Shown one piece after another: positions 1 through 5,508 of a stretch of DNA of 5,508 nt; positions within the stretch are counted from its first letter, which is position 1; the number at the start of each line of letters is the position of its first letter. The notes under the pieces are model-generated. The model was not told where the DNA came from, did no database searches, and saw only the letters and a program-made list of their open reading frames with translations. Origin of the DNA: RGUW01 sp049421025 (lineage in GTDB: Bacteria; Cyanobacteriota; Cyanobacteriia; PCC-6307; Cyanobiaceae); NCBI GenBank assembly GCA_049421025.1, contig JBMSMG010000095.1, positions 1 through 5,508 on the forward strand, given 5' to 3'. The position numbers were made by a program, and so were the translations under genes.

Positions 1-344
1 CCAAGCAGGAGGAGATCGCCGGCTTCTTCACGAACACCTCCGAGGAGTTCATGGGAAGCCACTCGATCACCGACTCGCACATCTCAACGATCACCGACAC
101 GATCCTTTTGCTGCAGTACGTCGAGATCCGCGGCGAGATGGCCCGCGCCCTCAACGTGTTCAAAATGCGCGGTTCGTGGCACGACAAGGGCATCCGCGAG
201 TTCGTGATCACCAGCAACGGCCCTGAGATCAAGGACTCGTTCTCGAACTTCGAGCGGATCATTTCTGGGGTGCCGCACCGCGTGACCAGTGATGAACGCA
301 GTGAGCTGTCGCGCATTGTCAGAGGGGTTGCTGACGACAGCTGA
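1..344 (+). CDS. kaiC: Circadian clock ATPase/kinase KaiC, C-terminal part (5' truncated by window)
   Basis: KaiC is the hexameric ATPase, autokinase and autophosphatase at the core of the cyanobacterial clock; KaiA and KaiB set its phosphorylation rhythm. Only about the last 114 codons are present, read in the frame starting at base 3; the true start lies upstream. The segment MGSHSITDSHISTITDTI begins at base 51 and matches the CII phosphorylation site of Synechococcus elongatus KaiC. By that numbering T426 is at 69-71, S431 at 84-86 and T432 at 87-89, all intact. The helix FKMRGSWHDKGIREFVIT and the A-loop equivalent (about 255-284, RIISGVPHRV) follow, then a KaiA-binding-type tail ending VADDS. 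The tail seems two or three residues shorter than in S. elongatus, from memory. The stop TGA is at 342-344, and the next gene converges with only 3 bp between. Identity is very secure. An ATG at 51 is internal, not a separate gene start. Confidence 0.97.
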   Translation, partial: KQEEIAGFFTNTSEEFMGSHSITDSHISTITDTILLLQYVEIRGEMARALNVFKMRGSWHDKGIREFVITSNGPEIKDSFSNFERIISGVPHRVTSDERSELSRIVRGVADDS

Positions 345-364
345 GCTCTAGAGGACCTCAGCTG
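338..364. terminator. Inverted repeat over the kaiC and nblS stop codons (possible bidirectional terminator)
   Basis: CAGCTGAG at 338-345 is perfectly complementary to CTCAGCTG at 357-364, giving an 8-bp stem with an 11-base loop. The loop begins with a second palindrome, CTCTAGAG (346-353). The repeat contains the TGA of kaiC (342-344) and, on the other strand, the TAG of nblS (348-350). Neither side has a run of T, so this is not a canonical intrinsic terminator. The role as an end signal for two converging transcripts is inferred from position only. The arms contain the self-palindrome CAGCTG, so chance formation is possible. Confidence 0.35.
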
Positions 365-2351
365 GGTCGCTCTGGCGCCGCTCGGCTAGCAACCTGAGCT
401 CATCGGCATCGGCCCCTTCCAGGGGTAGGTCAAACCAGAAGGTGGTCCCCACCCCAGGCTCACTGGCCATCTGGATGCGGCTGCCATGCTTGTCGAGGAT
501 CCCTCGCACGATCGACAGGCCCAGTCCCGTGCCGGCCTCGGTGTGCACGGTGTTCTCTACACGAAAGAAGCGCTCGAAAATGCGTTCTTGATCGGCAGCG
601 GCAATGCCGCAGCCACTGTCGGCAACCTCAATGCGCAACTTGGGCAGCGGTGAGGCGAGCATGCAGCTGGGGTTGTCCGTTGTCTCTGCATTGGGGCTCA
701 GCTCGCAGCTGTCGGGCCAGGGATAGGCCCGCAGCATCAGGTGTCCGCCTGTGGGGGTGAACTTGAGGGCATTGCCGACCAGGTTGCCCAGCACCTGCAG
801 CAGCAGGTCCCAGTTGCCCAAGACACGCGGCAGTTGGGGGTCAGCTTCAAACAGCAGGTTGACCCCCTTGTCCTCGGCATTGAGCCGGTACGTGCGCAGG
901 GTCTGCTCAATGGCCGGTGCGATGTCCTGGGGTTCGAGAGTCCAGACACGCTCACTCTCCAGCCGTGAAAGGTCGAGCACATCGTTGACCAGACGGGTGA
1001 GCCTGTCGGTTTCAGCGTTGGCGATGCCAAGAAACTCCTGCTTTTCCGCGTCGCTGAGCTGATCGCCCAGATCGTGAAGGGTCTCGACGTAGCTCTTGAT
1101 GTTGAACAGCGGGGTGCGCAGCTCATGGGACACATTGCTGATGAAGCGGCTCTGGGCGGCGTTGAGCTCCACTTCGCGGGTCAGATCTTGAATGGTCATG
1201 GCGATGCCCTTGAGGCTTTCGCCGCTGACATCGCGCACGGCCTGCAGCACGATGCGAAGCGTGCGTGCTGGTTCACCAAAACTGCAGCGCACATCGCTGC
1301 CTTCGCGCCCGCCGAGCATCACACTCTCCAGCGGCGTCTGCAGCTCGAGTGCCAGGGCTTCAGGCAATTCCTCAATCAGCTCATTGCCTTCGAGGGTGCG
1401 ACCTTCCCAGCGAAACAAGCGCCGGGCGGTGGGGTTGGCCAGCACGATGCCGCCGTCAGCATCGAGCAGCACGGCGCCATCGGCCATGGTGGCGATCAGC
1501 GATTGCTGTTTGCCCTGCTCAGCCTTCAGTTCTTCGATGTTGGCGGCTTTGTAGGCCTGCAGCTCGGTGGCCATGGTGTTGAACCCTTCGAGCAGCTCAC
1601 CAAGCTCACCGCCCACCGGTAGCTCGATGCGGGTTTCGAAGTTGCCGCCCGCCACCTGCCGTACACCGCGAAGCAGTTCCTTGACAGGTCTGGTCACGGT
1701 GAGGGCGTTGAACACCGCACCCAGAATCACCAGCACCCAGATCGAGATGAACACGGCCACCGTCACCTCGCGGGTGAGCGCCGAGCTGGCCACCAGCGTG
1801 GCGTTGGGGTTGATCCCCAGGGCCAGCACACCGAGGTCACGCCCACCGCTCACCAGCGGTACGAACACGTCGGTCACCTGGCCGTCGGGGCTCAGGTGCT
1901 GGCGGATCAAGGGGCTGTCAGGTTTGCGGGCCACATCAGCCGGTAGTTCCAGCCGGCGCGTCAGCAGCAGTTCGCTGCTGCCGTTGTTGGCGCCGATCGG
2001 AATGCCCAGGTAGATGACCCCTTCGGGATCGGCAAAAAAGATGTAGCGCAGGCTGCGACTTGATTCAAAGAACCGCTCCGCCACCGAGGCCAGTTGGCGG
2101 TCGTTGCCCTCGGCTACCAGCGGTGTCACGTTGGCGGCCAGCAGCACCCCCAGATCACGTGCGTAGCGGGTGTCGCTGTTTTTGGCGCCTTGCTGGATGC
2201 CATTGAGCGCAAAGAAGGTGATGCCGGTCATCAGCAGGCTCACCACCAAGGTGGCCACCACCAGCAGCTTGGTCTGCAGGCTGAACTCGGCCCACCAGCG
2301 CAAAAGACGCTGCCACCAGCTCACCGGGGCTTCGCCAAGGGCAGGGGTCAT
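348..2351 (-). CDS. nblS: NblS/Hik33(DspA)-type membrane sensor histidine kinase
   Basis: This is a 667-residue two-component sensor kinase. Family members (NblS, Hik33, DspA, Ycf26) respond to high light, cold, osmotic and nutrient stress and signal mainly to RpaB-type regulators. Visible order: a short Trp/Arg-rich N-terminus; membrane helix about 27-49; an extracytoplasmic region about 50-196; a second helix about 197-217; HAMP about 218-268; a PAS-like region about 280-390; HisKA with SHELRTP, phospho-acceptor H409; and a HATPase domain with N box LVGNALKF (N527), G1 DSGCGI (578-583), F box FERFFR (592-597) and G2 GTGLGLSI (607-614). All catalytic motifs are intact and the length suits the family. 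Residues 542-570 form an insert between N and G1 boxes that contains two cysteines. The start ATG overlaps the purD stop as ATGA and has AGGTG eight bases upstream, suggesting coupled translation. The NblS assignment rests on architecture plus the kaiC/purD neighbourhood. Confidence 0.9.
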   Translation of the reverse strand: MTPALGEAPVSWWQRLLRWWAEFSLQTKLLVVATLVVSLLMTGITFFALNGIQQGAKNSDTRYARDLGVLLAANVTPLVAEGNDRQLASVAERFFESSRSLRYIFFADPEGVIYLGIPIGANNGSSELLLTRRLELPADVARKPDSPLIRQHLSPDGQVTDVFVPLVSGGRDLGVLALGINPNATLVASSALTREVTVAVFISIWVLVILGAVFNALTVTRPVKELLRGVRQVAGGNFETRIELPVGGELGELLEGFNTMATELQAYKAANIEELKAEQGKQQSLIATMADGAVLLDADGGIVLANPTARRLFRWEGRTLEGNELIEELPEALALELQTPLESVMLGGREGSDVRCSFGEPARTLRIVLQAVRDVSGESLKGIAMTIQDLTREVELNAAQSRFISNVSHELRTPLFNIKSYVETLHDLGDQLSDAEKQEFLGIANAETDRLTRLVNDVLDLSRLESERVWTLEPQDIAPAIEQTLRTYRLNAEDKGVNLLFEADPQLPRVLGNWDLLLQVLGNLVGNALKFTPTGGHLMLRAYPWPDSCELSPNAETTDNPSCMLASPLPKLRIEVADSGCGIAAADQERIFERFFRVENTVHTEAGTGLGLSIVRGILDKHGSRIQMASEPGVGTTFWFDLPLEGADADELRLLAERRQSDPAEVL

Positions 2352-3685
2352 CGCGTGCGCACCTGATGGCCGATGTCGCGGCGATAGGTCATGCCGTCGA
2401 AGTGCACCTGGCTCAGGCCCTCGTAGGCCCTCTCAAAGGCAGCATCAAAGGTTGGGGCTTGGGCCACCATCGCCAGGACTCGGCCGCCGGCACTCAGGCA
2501 CTCTCCCGTTTCTGAAGTTTGGGTACCTGCATGGAAGAGCTGCAGCGCGCCTTGGCCTGCTTGATCGGCGGCGGGCAGGTTGATGGCAATGGCATCGCCG
2601 CTGCGGGCCTGCAGTGGGTACCCCGCTGCAGCCGCGATCACGCAGGCGCTGCAGCCGCTGTTGATGCTCAAGGCTGGGGCAACGCTGAGATCGCCATTGG
2701 CGCAGGCCAGCAGCACCTCGGCCAGTTCAGGCCCCAGCAGTGGCATCAGGGTTTCGCATTCGGGATCGCCGAAGCGGCAGTTGAATTCGATCACCTTGGG
2801 GCCCGCGGCGGTGAGCATCAAGCCGGCATAGATGACCCCGCGGTAGTCGATGCCGCGCGCGCGCAGCGCTGCCACGGTGGGTTCGAGCACCAGCTGACGA
2901 ACTTGCTCCAGGCCCTTGTGATCGAGCAGGGGTGCAGGTGCGTAGGCCCCCATGCCGCCGGTGTTGGGGCCGGTGTCGCCTTCGCCGATGCGCTTGTGGT
3001 CCTGGGCTGGCGGCAGCAGCACCATGTCGTTGCCGTCGCACAGGGCAAACACGGAGACCTCGGGCCCTTCAAGGATTTCTTCAAGCACAACACAACTGCC
3101 GGCGGCGCCGAAGCGTCCGGAGAACAGCTCTTCAATGGCCGCTTTGGTCTCGGCAACCGTTGCGGCCACGGTGACACCTTTGCCGGCGGCAAGACCGTCG
3201 GCTTTGACGACCAGTGGGGCGCCTTCAGCATTGAGCACAGCCAGCGCCTCATCGAGGCTGCTGGCGCTCCAATGGCGCGCAGTTGGAATGCCGGCATCGA
3301 CCATGAGGGCCTTGGCCCATTGCTTGCTGGCTTCGAGCTGAGCCCCGTCGGCCCCAGGACCGAACACCGCCAGCCCTGACTGACGCAAGCTGTCGGCCAG
3401 TCCAGCCGCGAGCGGCGCCTCAGGCCCCACCACGACCAGTTCGATCTGATGGCGCTGAGCCGCGGCCAGCAGGCCTGCGTGGTCATTTTCGGCAATGGCC
3501 AGTTGGTGGCATCCCACTAGGGCTGTGGTGCCGCCATTGCCCGGGGCGATCCAGACCTGCTCAACGCCGCTGCAGCGCGCCAGGGCCCAGCCCAGGGCGT
3601 TTTCGCGGCCGCCGCCCCCGATCACCAGGATTCGCTTTGCGGTCTGGCCAGGGAGCATGTCGCGAAGGCGCACTTGAGATGCCAT
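2348..3685 (-). CDS. purD: Phosphoribosylamine--glycine ligase (GAR synthetase)
   Basis: PurD joins glycine to 5-phosphoribosylamine using ATP, the second step of cytosolic de novo purine synthesis. The translation is 445 residues, slightly over the usual 420-430 because of an N-terminal extension before the first strand (RILVIGGGGREN, 18-29). Further motifs: APGNGGT 47-53, VVGPEAPL 85-92, the ATP-grasp segment KADGLAAGKGV 161-171, NTGGMGAYAP 241-250, the signature RFGDPE 304-309, and the C-terminal GDAIAINL and AGTQ segments. Most bacterial PurD have GREH where this has GREN; I believe GREN recurs in cyanobacteria. Start choice is uncertain. The ATG at 3685 has a purine-rich GAGAGG abutting it with no spacer; a GTG at 3673 has that stretch about 12 bases away; an ATG at 3658 gives a more family-like N-terminus but no visible binding site. 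The stop TGA overlaps the nblS ATG, so the two genes probably form one transcript. Confidence 0.96.
   Translation of the reverse strand: MASQVRLRDMLPGQTAKRILVIGGGGRENALGWALARCSGVEQVWIAPGNGGTTALVGCHQLAIAENDHAGLLAAAQRHQIELVVVGPEAPLAAGLADSLRQSGLAVFGPGADGAQLEASKQWAKALMVDAGIPTARHWSASSLDEALAVLNAEGAPLVVKADGLAAGKGVTVAATVAETKAAIEELFSGRFGAAGSCVVLEEILEGPEVSVFALCDGNDMVLLPPAQDHKRIGEGDTGPNTGGMGAYAPAPLLDHKGLEQVRQLVLEPTVAALRARGIDYRGVIYAGLMLTAAGPKVIEFNCRFGDPECETLMPLLGPELAEVLLACANGDLSVAPALSINSGCSACVIAAAAGYPLQARSGDAIAINLPAADQAGQGALQLFHAGTQTSETGECLSAGGRVLAMVAQAPTFDAAFERAYEGLSQVHFDGMTYRRDIGHQVRTR
2360..2364 (-). promoter_or_regulatory. Ribosome binding site of nblS, inside the purD 3' end
   Basis: Read on the minus strand this is AGGTG, eight bases before the nblS ATG at 2351. 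It lies within the last codons of purD. It supports the ATG that overlaps the purD stop as the real nblS start, and it would allow re-initiation by ribosomes finishing purD. Confidence 0.5.
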
Positions 3686-3716
3686 CCTCTCTAATGCCGG
3701 CCCTGTTGTCTGGAAC
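3686..3716. promoter_or_regulatory. Divergent intergenic gap between purD and the secreted-protein gene
   Basis: These 31 bp separate the chosen starts of two divergent genes and should hold, or lie next to, promoters for both units. On the plus strand TCTAAT (3690-3695) is a 5-of-6 match to a -10 box. TTGAGA (3674-3679) resembles a -35 box but is only 10 bp away, too close for a standard promoter. I see no convincing minus-strand promoter. The gap is so short that the promoters probably extend into one or both coding ends, or one of the starts lies further inside. A shared regulator site is possible but not visible. Confidence 0.3.
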
Positions 3717-4613
3717 GTGGTCAGGGGATTGAGTGGTCACCGCCTGCGCCCGAGCCGGCTCAAAGCTTCGCTCGCTGTTGTGTTGAGCCTGTTTGGCGCA
3801 GCCGAGGTGCTTGCAGCGCAACCTCCCGCTGCCGATTTGAGCGCCCTTGAACAGCTCGATGCGGCCTGCGGCCGGGCGCGATCAGACGGTGATCTGGCGG
3901 CTTTAAGACGCGCGCAGCGCGCTTTGCTTGTGGTGGCTCCAGCTCCCCAACCGTTGCCGGTGGTGCTTGCCAATGCTGATGCCTTGCTGCGTTGCGGCGC
4001 GCCTGACTCGGCGCTGGTGGTGCTGAACCGCTACAGCCCAGCGCCTGGCGGCGAGCAGGTGCAATGGTCCTTGTTGCAGTGGCGTGCTGCCCAATCAGCT
4101 CTGGATCATCGTCTGGCGGCCCAGGCTCTGCGTCAGTTGGCCGTGGCCAGTGGCCGCAGCCTGGCGCAGCTGCAGGTGCCCGTGTCTCAAGATTCACGCG
4201 GACGCTGGCAGAGCCAACCTGCGGTTGATCTGCTGGCTGGCCACCTTGATGCTCTGGGTCAGCGCGAGCAGGCTGCCCAGTTGCTGCTCGCAAGCCCTGG
4301 TGTTGGTTTGATCGGTGCCCAGCGTCTTGCGCTGGCGGTCAGCTGGTCACCTTTGCTGCCCACGGCCGAACGTCAACGCTTGCTCGAGCAGGCCCTTGAT
4401 CAAGCTGCTGCAGCACGGGCCTGGGGCCTAGCCGCCGAGCTGCTCGATCAGCAGTTGGCGTTGCTCGACGGACAACCATCTGAGCAACGCCAACACCTCG
4501 AAGCCCGCCGGCGACGGCTTGCCAGACGCATCGACGATGTTCAAACGCTGCAGCCGAGCGCAGCTCGCTCACCTCGCGATTCGGGCGGTCACGCCGCCTC
4601 TCCCCAACCATGA
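3717..4613 (+). CDS. Exported Ala/Leu/Gln-rich helical protein of unknown function
   Basis: I do not recognise a family for this 298-residue protein. The N-terminus looks like a Sec signal peptide: basic stretch RLRPSRLK (about 9-16), hydrophobic core ASLAVVLSLFGAAEVLA (17-33), likely cleavage after VLA at 33 or one residue later. The mature part is rich in Ala, Leu, Gln and Arg and reads as a chain of amphipathic helices, with helix-turn-helix units such as 61-104 and 168-192 that resemble TPR/SEL1-type solenoids, though I cannot fit a consensus. Only two cysteines occur in the mature part (C51, C93), which could pair outside the cytoplasm. After an Arg-rich helix (about 257-271) the last 20 residues look disordered. 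The start is uncertain: GTG at 3717 is used, TTG at 3729 is an alternative, and neither has a well-spaced binding site. The stop overlaps the purC start as ATGA. A consistent reading frame, plausible signal peptide and tight coupling support a real gene. Confidence 0.8.
   Translation: MVRGLSGHRLRPSRLKASLAVVLSLFGAAEVLAAQPPAADLSALEQLDAACGRARSDGDLAALRRAQRALLVVAPAPQPLPVVLANADALLRCGAPDSALVVLNRYSPAPGGEQVQWSLLQWRAAQSALDHRLAAQALRQLAVASGRSLAQLQVPVSQDSRGRWQSQPAVDLLAGHLDALGQREQAAQLLLASPGVGLIGAQRLALAVSWSPLLPTAERQRLLEQALDQAAAARAWGLAAELLDQQLALLDGQPSEQRQHLEARRRRLARRIDDVQTLQPSAARSPRDSGGHAASPQP
4584..4598 (+). other. GC-rich hairpin just upstream of the purC start
   Basis: GGCGG (4584-4588) pairs with CCGCC (4594-4598) around a five-base loop TCACG, ending 11 bases before the purC ATG. 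It occupies the place where a ribosome binding site would be expected, and no Shine-Dalgarno-like sequence is visible between it and the ATG. It lies in the codons for the disordered tail of the upstream gene. A role in forcing coupled initiation is inferred; a five-base GC stem can arise by chance at this base composition. Confidence 0.3.
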
Positions 4614-5365
4614 CGACCTACCGCGTTCAGCAGCTGCTTCACGAAGGCAAGGCCAAACGGGTCTACGCGACCGACCGTGATGATCTGGTTGCCGTTGAGT
4701 TCAAAGACGACGCCACTGCCTTCAATGCTCAAAAAAAGGCCCAGTTGCAGGGCAAGGGTGCTCTCAACTGCCGTATCTCAGCCCTGATCTTCGAATACCT
4801 CTGCGCTGCCGGGGTGCCGACCCATTACCTCGGGGTCGATGGAACCAACTGGATGCTGGTGCGGCCGGTTCAGATCGTTCCAGTTGAGGTGGTCGTGCGC
4901 AACGTGGCTGCCGGCTCGCTGTGCCGTCAGCTGCCGATTGCAGCGGGCACCGCGTTGCTGCCGCCTTTGCTTGACCTGTATTACAAGGACGATGCGCTGG
5001 GCGATCCATTGCTCACTGAAGCCAGGTTGGAGCGGCTTGGTTTGCTGAACGCCCAGCAGCTCAACGAGTTGAAGCTGCTGGCTTTTCAGATCAATGACGA
5101 ACTGCGCGCTCTGTTTGCACGCTGCGCTCTGGAGCTCGTCGATTTCAAGGTTGAACTGGGATTCACGGCCGCAGGAGAGCTGGTTCTCGCCGATGAGATC
5201 AGCCCCGATACGTGCCGCCTCTGGGATCAGGGACAAAGCGATCCCAACGACCGGATCCTCGATAAAGATCGCTTTAGGCAGGATCTAGGCGGTGTGATCG
5301 AGGCCTACGGGGAGGTTCTTAAACGGGTCCAAGGGCAGTGCCCCGAACCTCGGGTCTACGGGTAA
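4610..5365 (+). CDS. purC: Phosphoribosylaminoimidazole-succinocarboxamide synthase (SAICAR synthetase)
   Basis: PurC condenses CAIR with aspartate using ATP to form SAICAR in cytosolic de novo purine synthesis. The 251-residue translation is full length for the bacterial single-domain type (about 235-255). Motifs in order: LLHEGKAKRVYATD (9-22), the ATP-binding N-terminal segment; VEFKDDATAFNAQKK (29-43); VRPVQIVPVEVVVRNVAAGSL (84-104), including the first family signature; LVDFKVELGF (176-185), the second signature; and ADEISPDTCRLWD (194-206) followed by DKDRFRQDLG (218-227). Nothing essential looks lost. The ATG at 4610 sits at the expected distance before EGKAK and overlaps the upstream stop as ATGA; there is no obvious Shine-Dalgarno sequence, so translation probably depends on ribosomes leaving the upstream gene. 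The stop TAA is at 5363-5365, and the next gene on the same strand begins 44 bp later. Confidence 0.98.
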   Translation: MTTYRVQQLLHEGKAKRVYATDRDDLVAVEFKDDATAFNAQKKAQLQGKGALNCRISALIFEYLCAAGVPTHYLGVDGTNWMLVRPVQIVPVEVVVRNVAAGSLCRQLPIAAGTALLPPLLDLYYKDDALGDPLLTEARLERLGLLNAQQLNELKLLAFQINDELRALFARCALELVDFKVELGFTAAGELVLADEISPDTCRLWDQGQSDPNDRILDKDRFRQDLGGVIEAYGEVLKRVQGQCPEPRVYG

Positions 5366-5379
5366 GGTCAGCAGCATTT

Positions 5380-5392
5380 GCGGCGCAGCCGC
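5380..5392 (+). other. Small hairpin in the purC-downstream gap
   Basis: GCGGC (5380-5384) and GCCGC (5388-5392) form a perfect five-base stem with a GCA loop in the 44-bp gap after purC. The following sequence has only a TTT at 5401-5403, so this is a weak candidate for an attenuator or leaky terminator at best. Otherwise the gap shows no clear promoter or ribosome binding site. Confidence 0.25.
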
Positions 5393-5409
5393 GCATCACG
5401 TTTGATCTG

Positions 5410-5508
5410 ATGGCTGCCGCCGCCTCGCGCTATTCAAAAGCTCTGCCATTGCTGGGGCTTGTGCTGTTCTCGGGCCAGTCAGCTCTGGCACAGCAGCCTG
5501 CCCAGCAG
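5410..5508 (+). CDS. Exported protein, N-terminal fragment (possibly an Omp85/BamA-type outer membrane protein; 3' cut by window)
   Basis: Only 33 codons are in the window. They encode a textbook Sec signal peptide: MAAAASRYSK, hydrophobic core ALPLLGLVLFSG, then QSALA followed by QQPAQQ, with likely cleavage after SALA at residue 27. The frame stays open to the window end. No earlier ATG, GTG or TTG in this frame lies in the gap after purC, so the ATG at 5410 is the best start, though no binding site is evident. From memory, picocyanobacteria carry an Omp85/BamA-like outer membrane assembly protein right after purC, followed by lpx genes, and a Gln/Pro-rich mature N-terminus would suit it. 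That identity is inferred from synteny only; the sequence itself shows just an exported protein. It may share a transcript with purC. Confidence 0.7.
   Translation, partial: MAAAASRYSKALPLLGLVLFSGQSALAQQPAQQ

Noticed and set aside
51..344. A separate small gene starting at ATG 51
   Set aside because: The same frame is open back to base 3 and the protein is the KaiC C-terminus; the ATG is an internal methionine.
1074..1622. Plus-strand open frame (182 codons) opposite nblS, and other antisense frames there (e.g. 1192-1554, 1567-2013)
   Set aside because: They lie entirely within the conserved kinase coding region on the other strand; no recognisable motif, typical GC-rich shadow.
2519..3379. 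Long plus-strand open frame (286 codons) opposite purD
   Set aside because: It is codon-aligned antisense to purD. It stays open because purD avoids the sense codons TTA, CTA and TCA in this stretch, as expected at high GC. The translation is His/Gly/Ala-rich with no domain sense, while purD has all its family motifs.
2539..3581. 13-bp direct repeat GCTGCAGCGCGCC at 2539-2551 and 3569-3581
   Set aside because: Both copies lie inside purD and are built from common GC-rich codons; there is no flanking similarity and no other copy noticed.
3674..3695. TTGAGA plus TCTAAT as a complete plus-strand promoter
   Set aside because: The spacing is 10 bp, well short of the 16-18 bp needed; only the -10-like box is mentioned as a weak candidate.
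3760..4293. Minus-strand open frame (177 codons) opposite the exported-protein gene
   Set aside because: I considered whether this strand was the real gene. The plus frame has a plausible signal peptide and an exact ATGA overlap with purC; the minus frame is Pro/Arg/Gln-rich and featureless.
4778..5236. Minus-strand open frame (152 codons) opposite purC
   Set aside because: purC is unmistakable on the plus strand; this is a shadow.
1..5508. tRNA/rRNA genes, CRISPR arrays, transposase remnants, HIP1 octamers
   Set aside because: Looked for and not seen; the window is nearly all protein-coding and HIP1 (GCGATCGC) was not found by eye.

Overview
The window is a gene-dense, GC-rich stretch of a cyanobacterial chromosome. 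The first gene is the 3' end of the clock gene kaiC, carrying the conserved phosphorylation segment. It is followed by a NblS/Hik33(DspA)-type sensor kinase, two purine genes (purD, purC), a secreted protein of unknown function, and the start of an exported protein. The order kaiC / nblS / purD / small secreted protein / purC / (Omp85-like) is, from memory, that of the Synechococcus/Cyanobium/Prochlorococcus (alpha-cyanobacterial) lineage. The high GC favours a Synechococcus or Cyanobium member over a low-GC Prochlorococcus. I see no copy of the HIP1 octamer GCGATCGC, which is common in many beta-cyanobacteria, and this agrees weakly with that placement.

Layout: 1-344 (+) kaiC 3' end. 348-2351 (-) nblS, convergent with kaiC, with only 3 bp between the two stop codons. 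2348-3685 (-) purD, whose stop overlaps the nblS start as ATGA. 3686-3716 is a 31-bp divergent gap. 3717-4613 (+) encodes a signal-peptide-bearing helical protein of unknown function. 4610-5365 (+) purC, whose start again overlaps the previous stop as ATGA. 5366-5409 is a short gap with a small GC-rich hairpin. 5410-5508 (+) encodes the signal peptide of an exported protein cut by the window end. No gap exceeds 44 bp, so there is no room for stand-alone RNA genes, and I see no mobile elements or CRISPR array.

There are two divergent transcription units back to back. One runs leftward (purD-nblS) and ties a purine-synthesis enzyme to a membrane stress kinase. The other runs rightward (secreted protein-purC, possibly continuing into the exported protein). 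PurD (GAR synthetase) and PurC (SAICAR synthetase) catalyse separate steps of de novo IMP synthesis, so the short divergent region could serve both. The kinase's link to purines may be only positional.

Most of the window is ordinary housekeeping sequence. The points worth a second look are an inverted repeat spanning both stop codons at the kaiC/nblS junction, the paired ATGA couplings, the uncharacterised exported protein co-encoded with purC, and a cysteine-containing insert in the kinase ATP-binding domain. I did not find a convincing undescribed multi-gene system.
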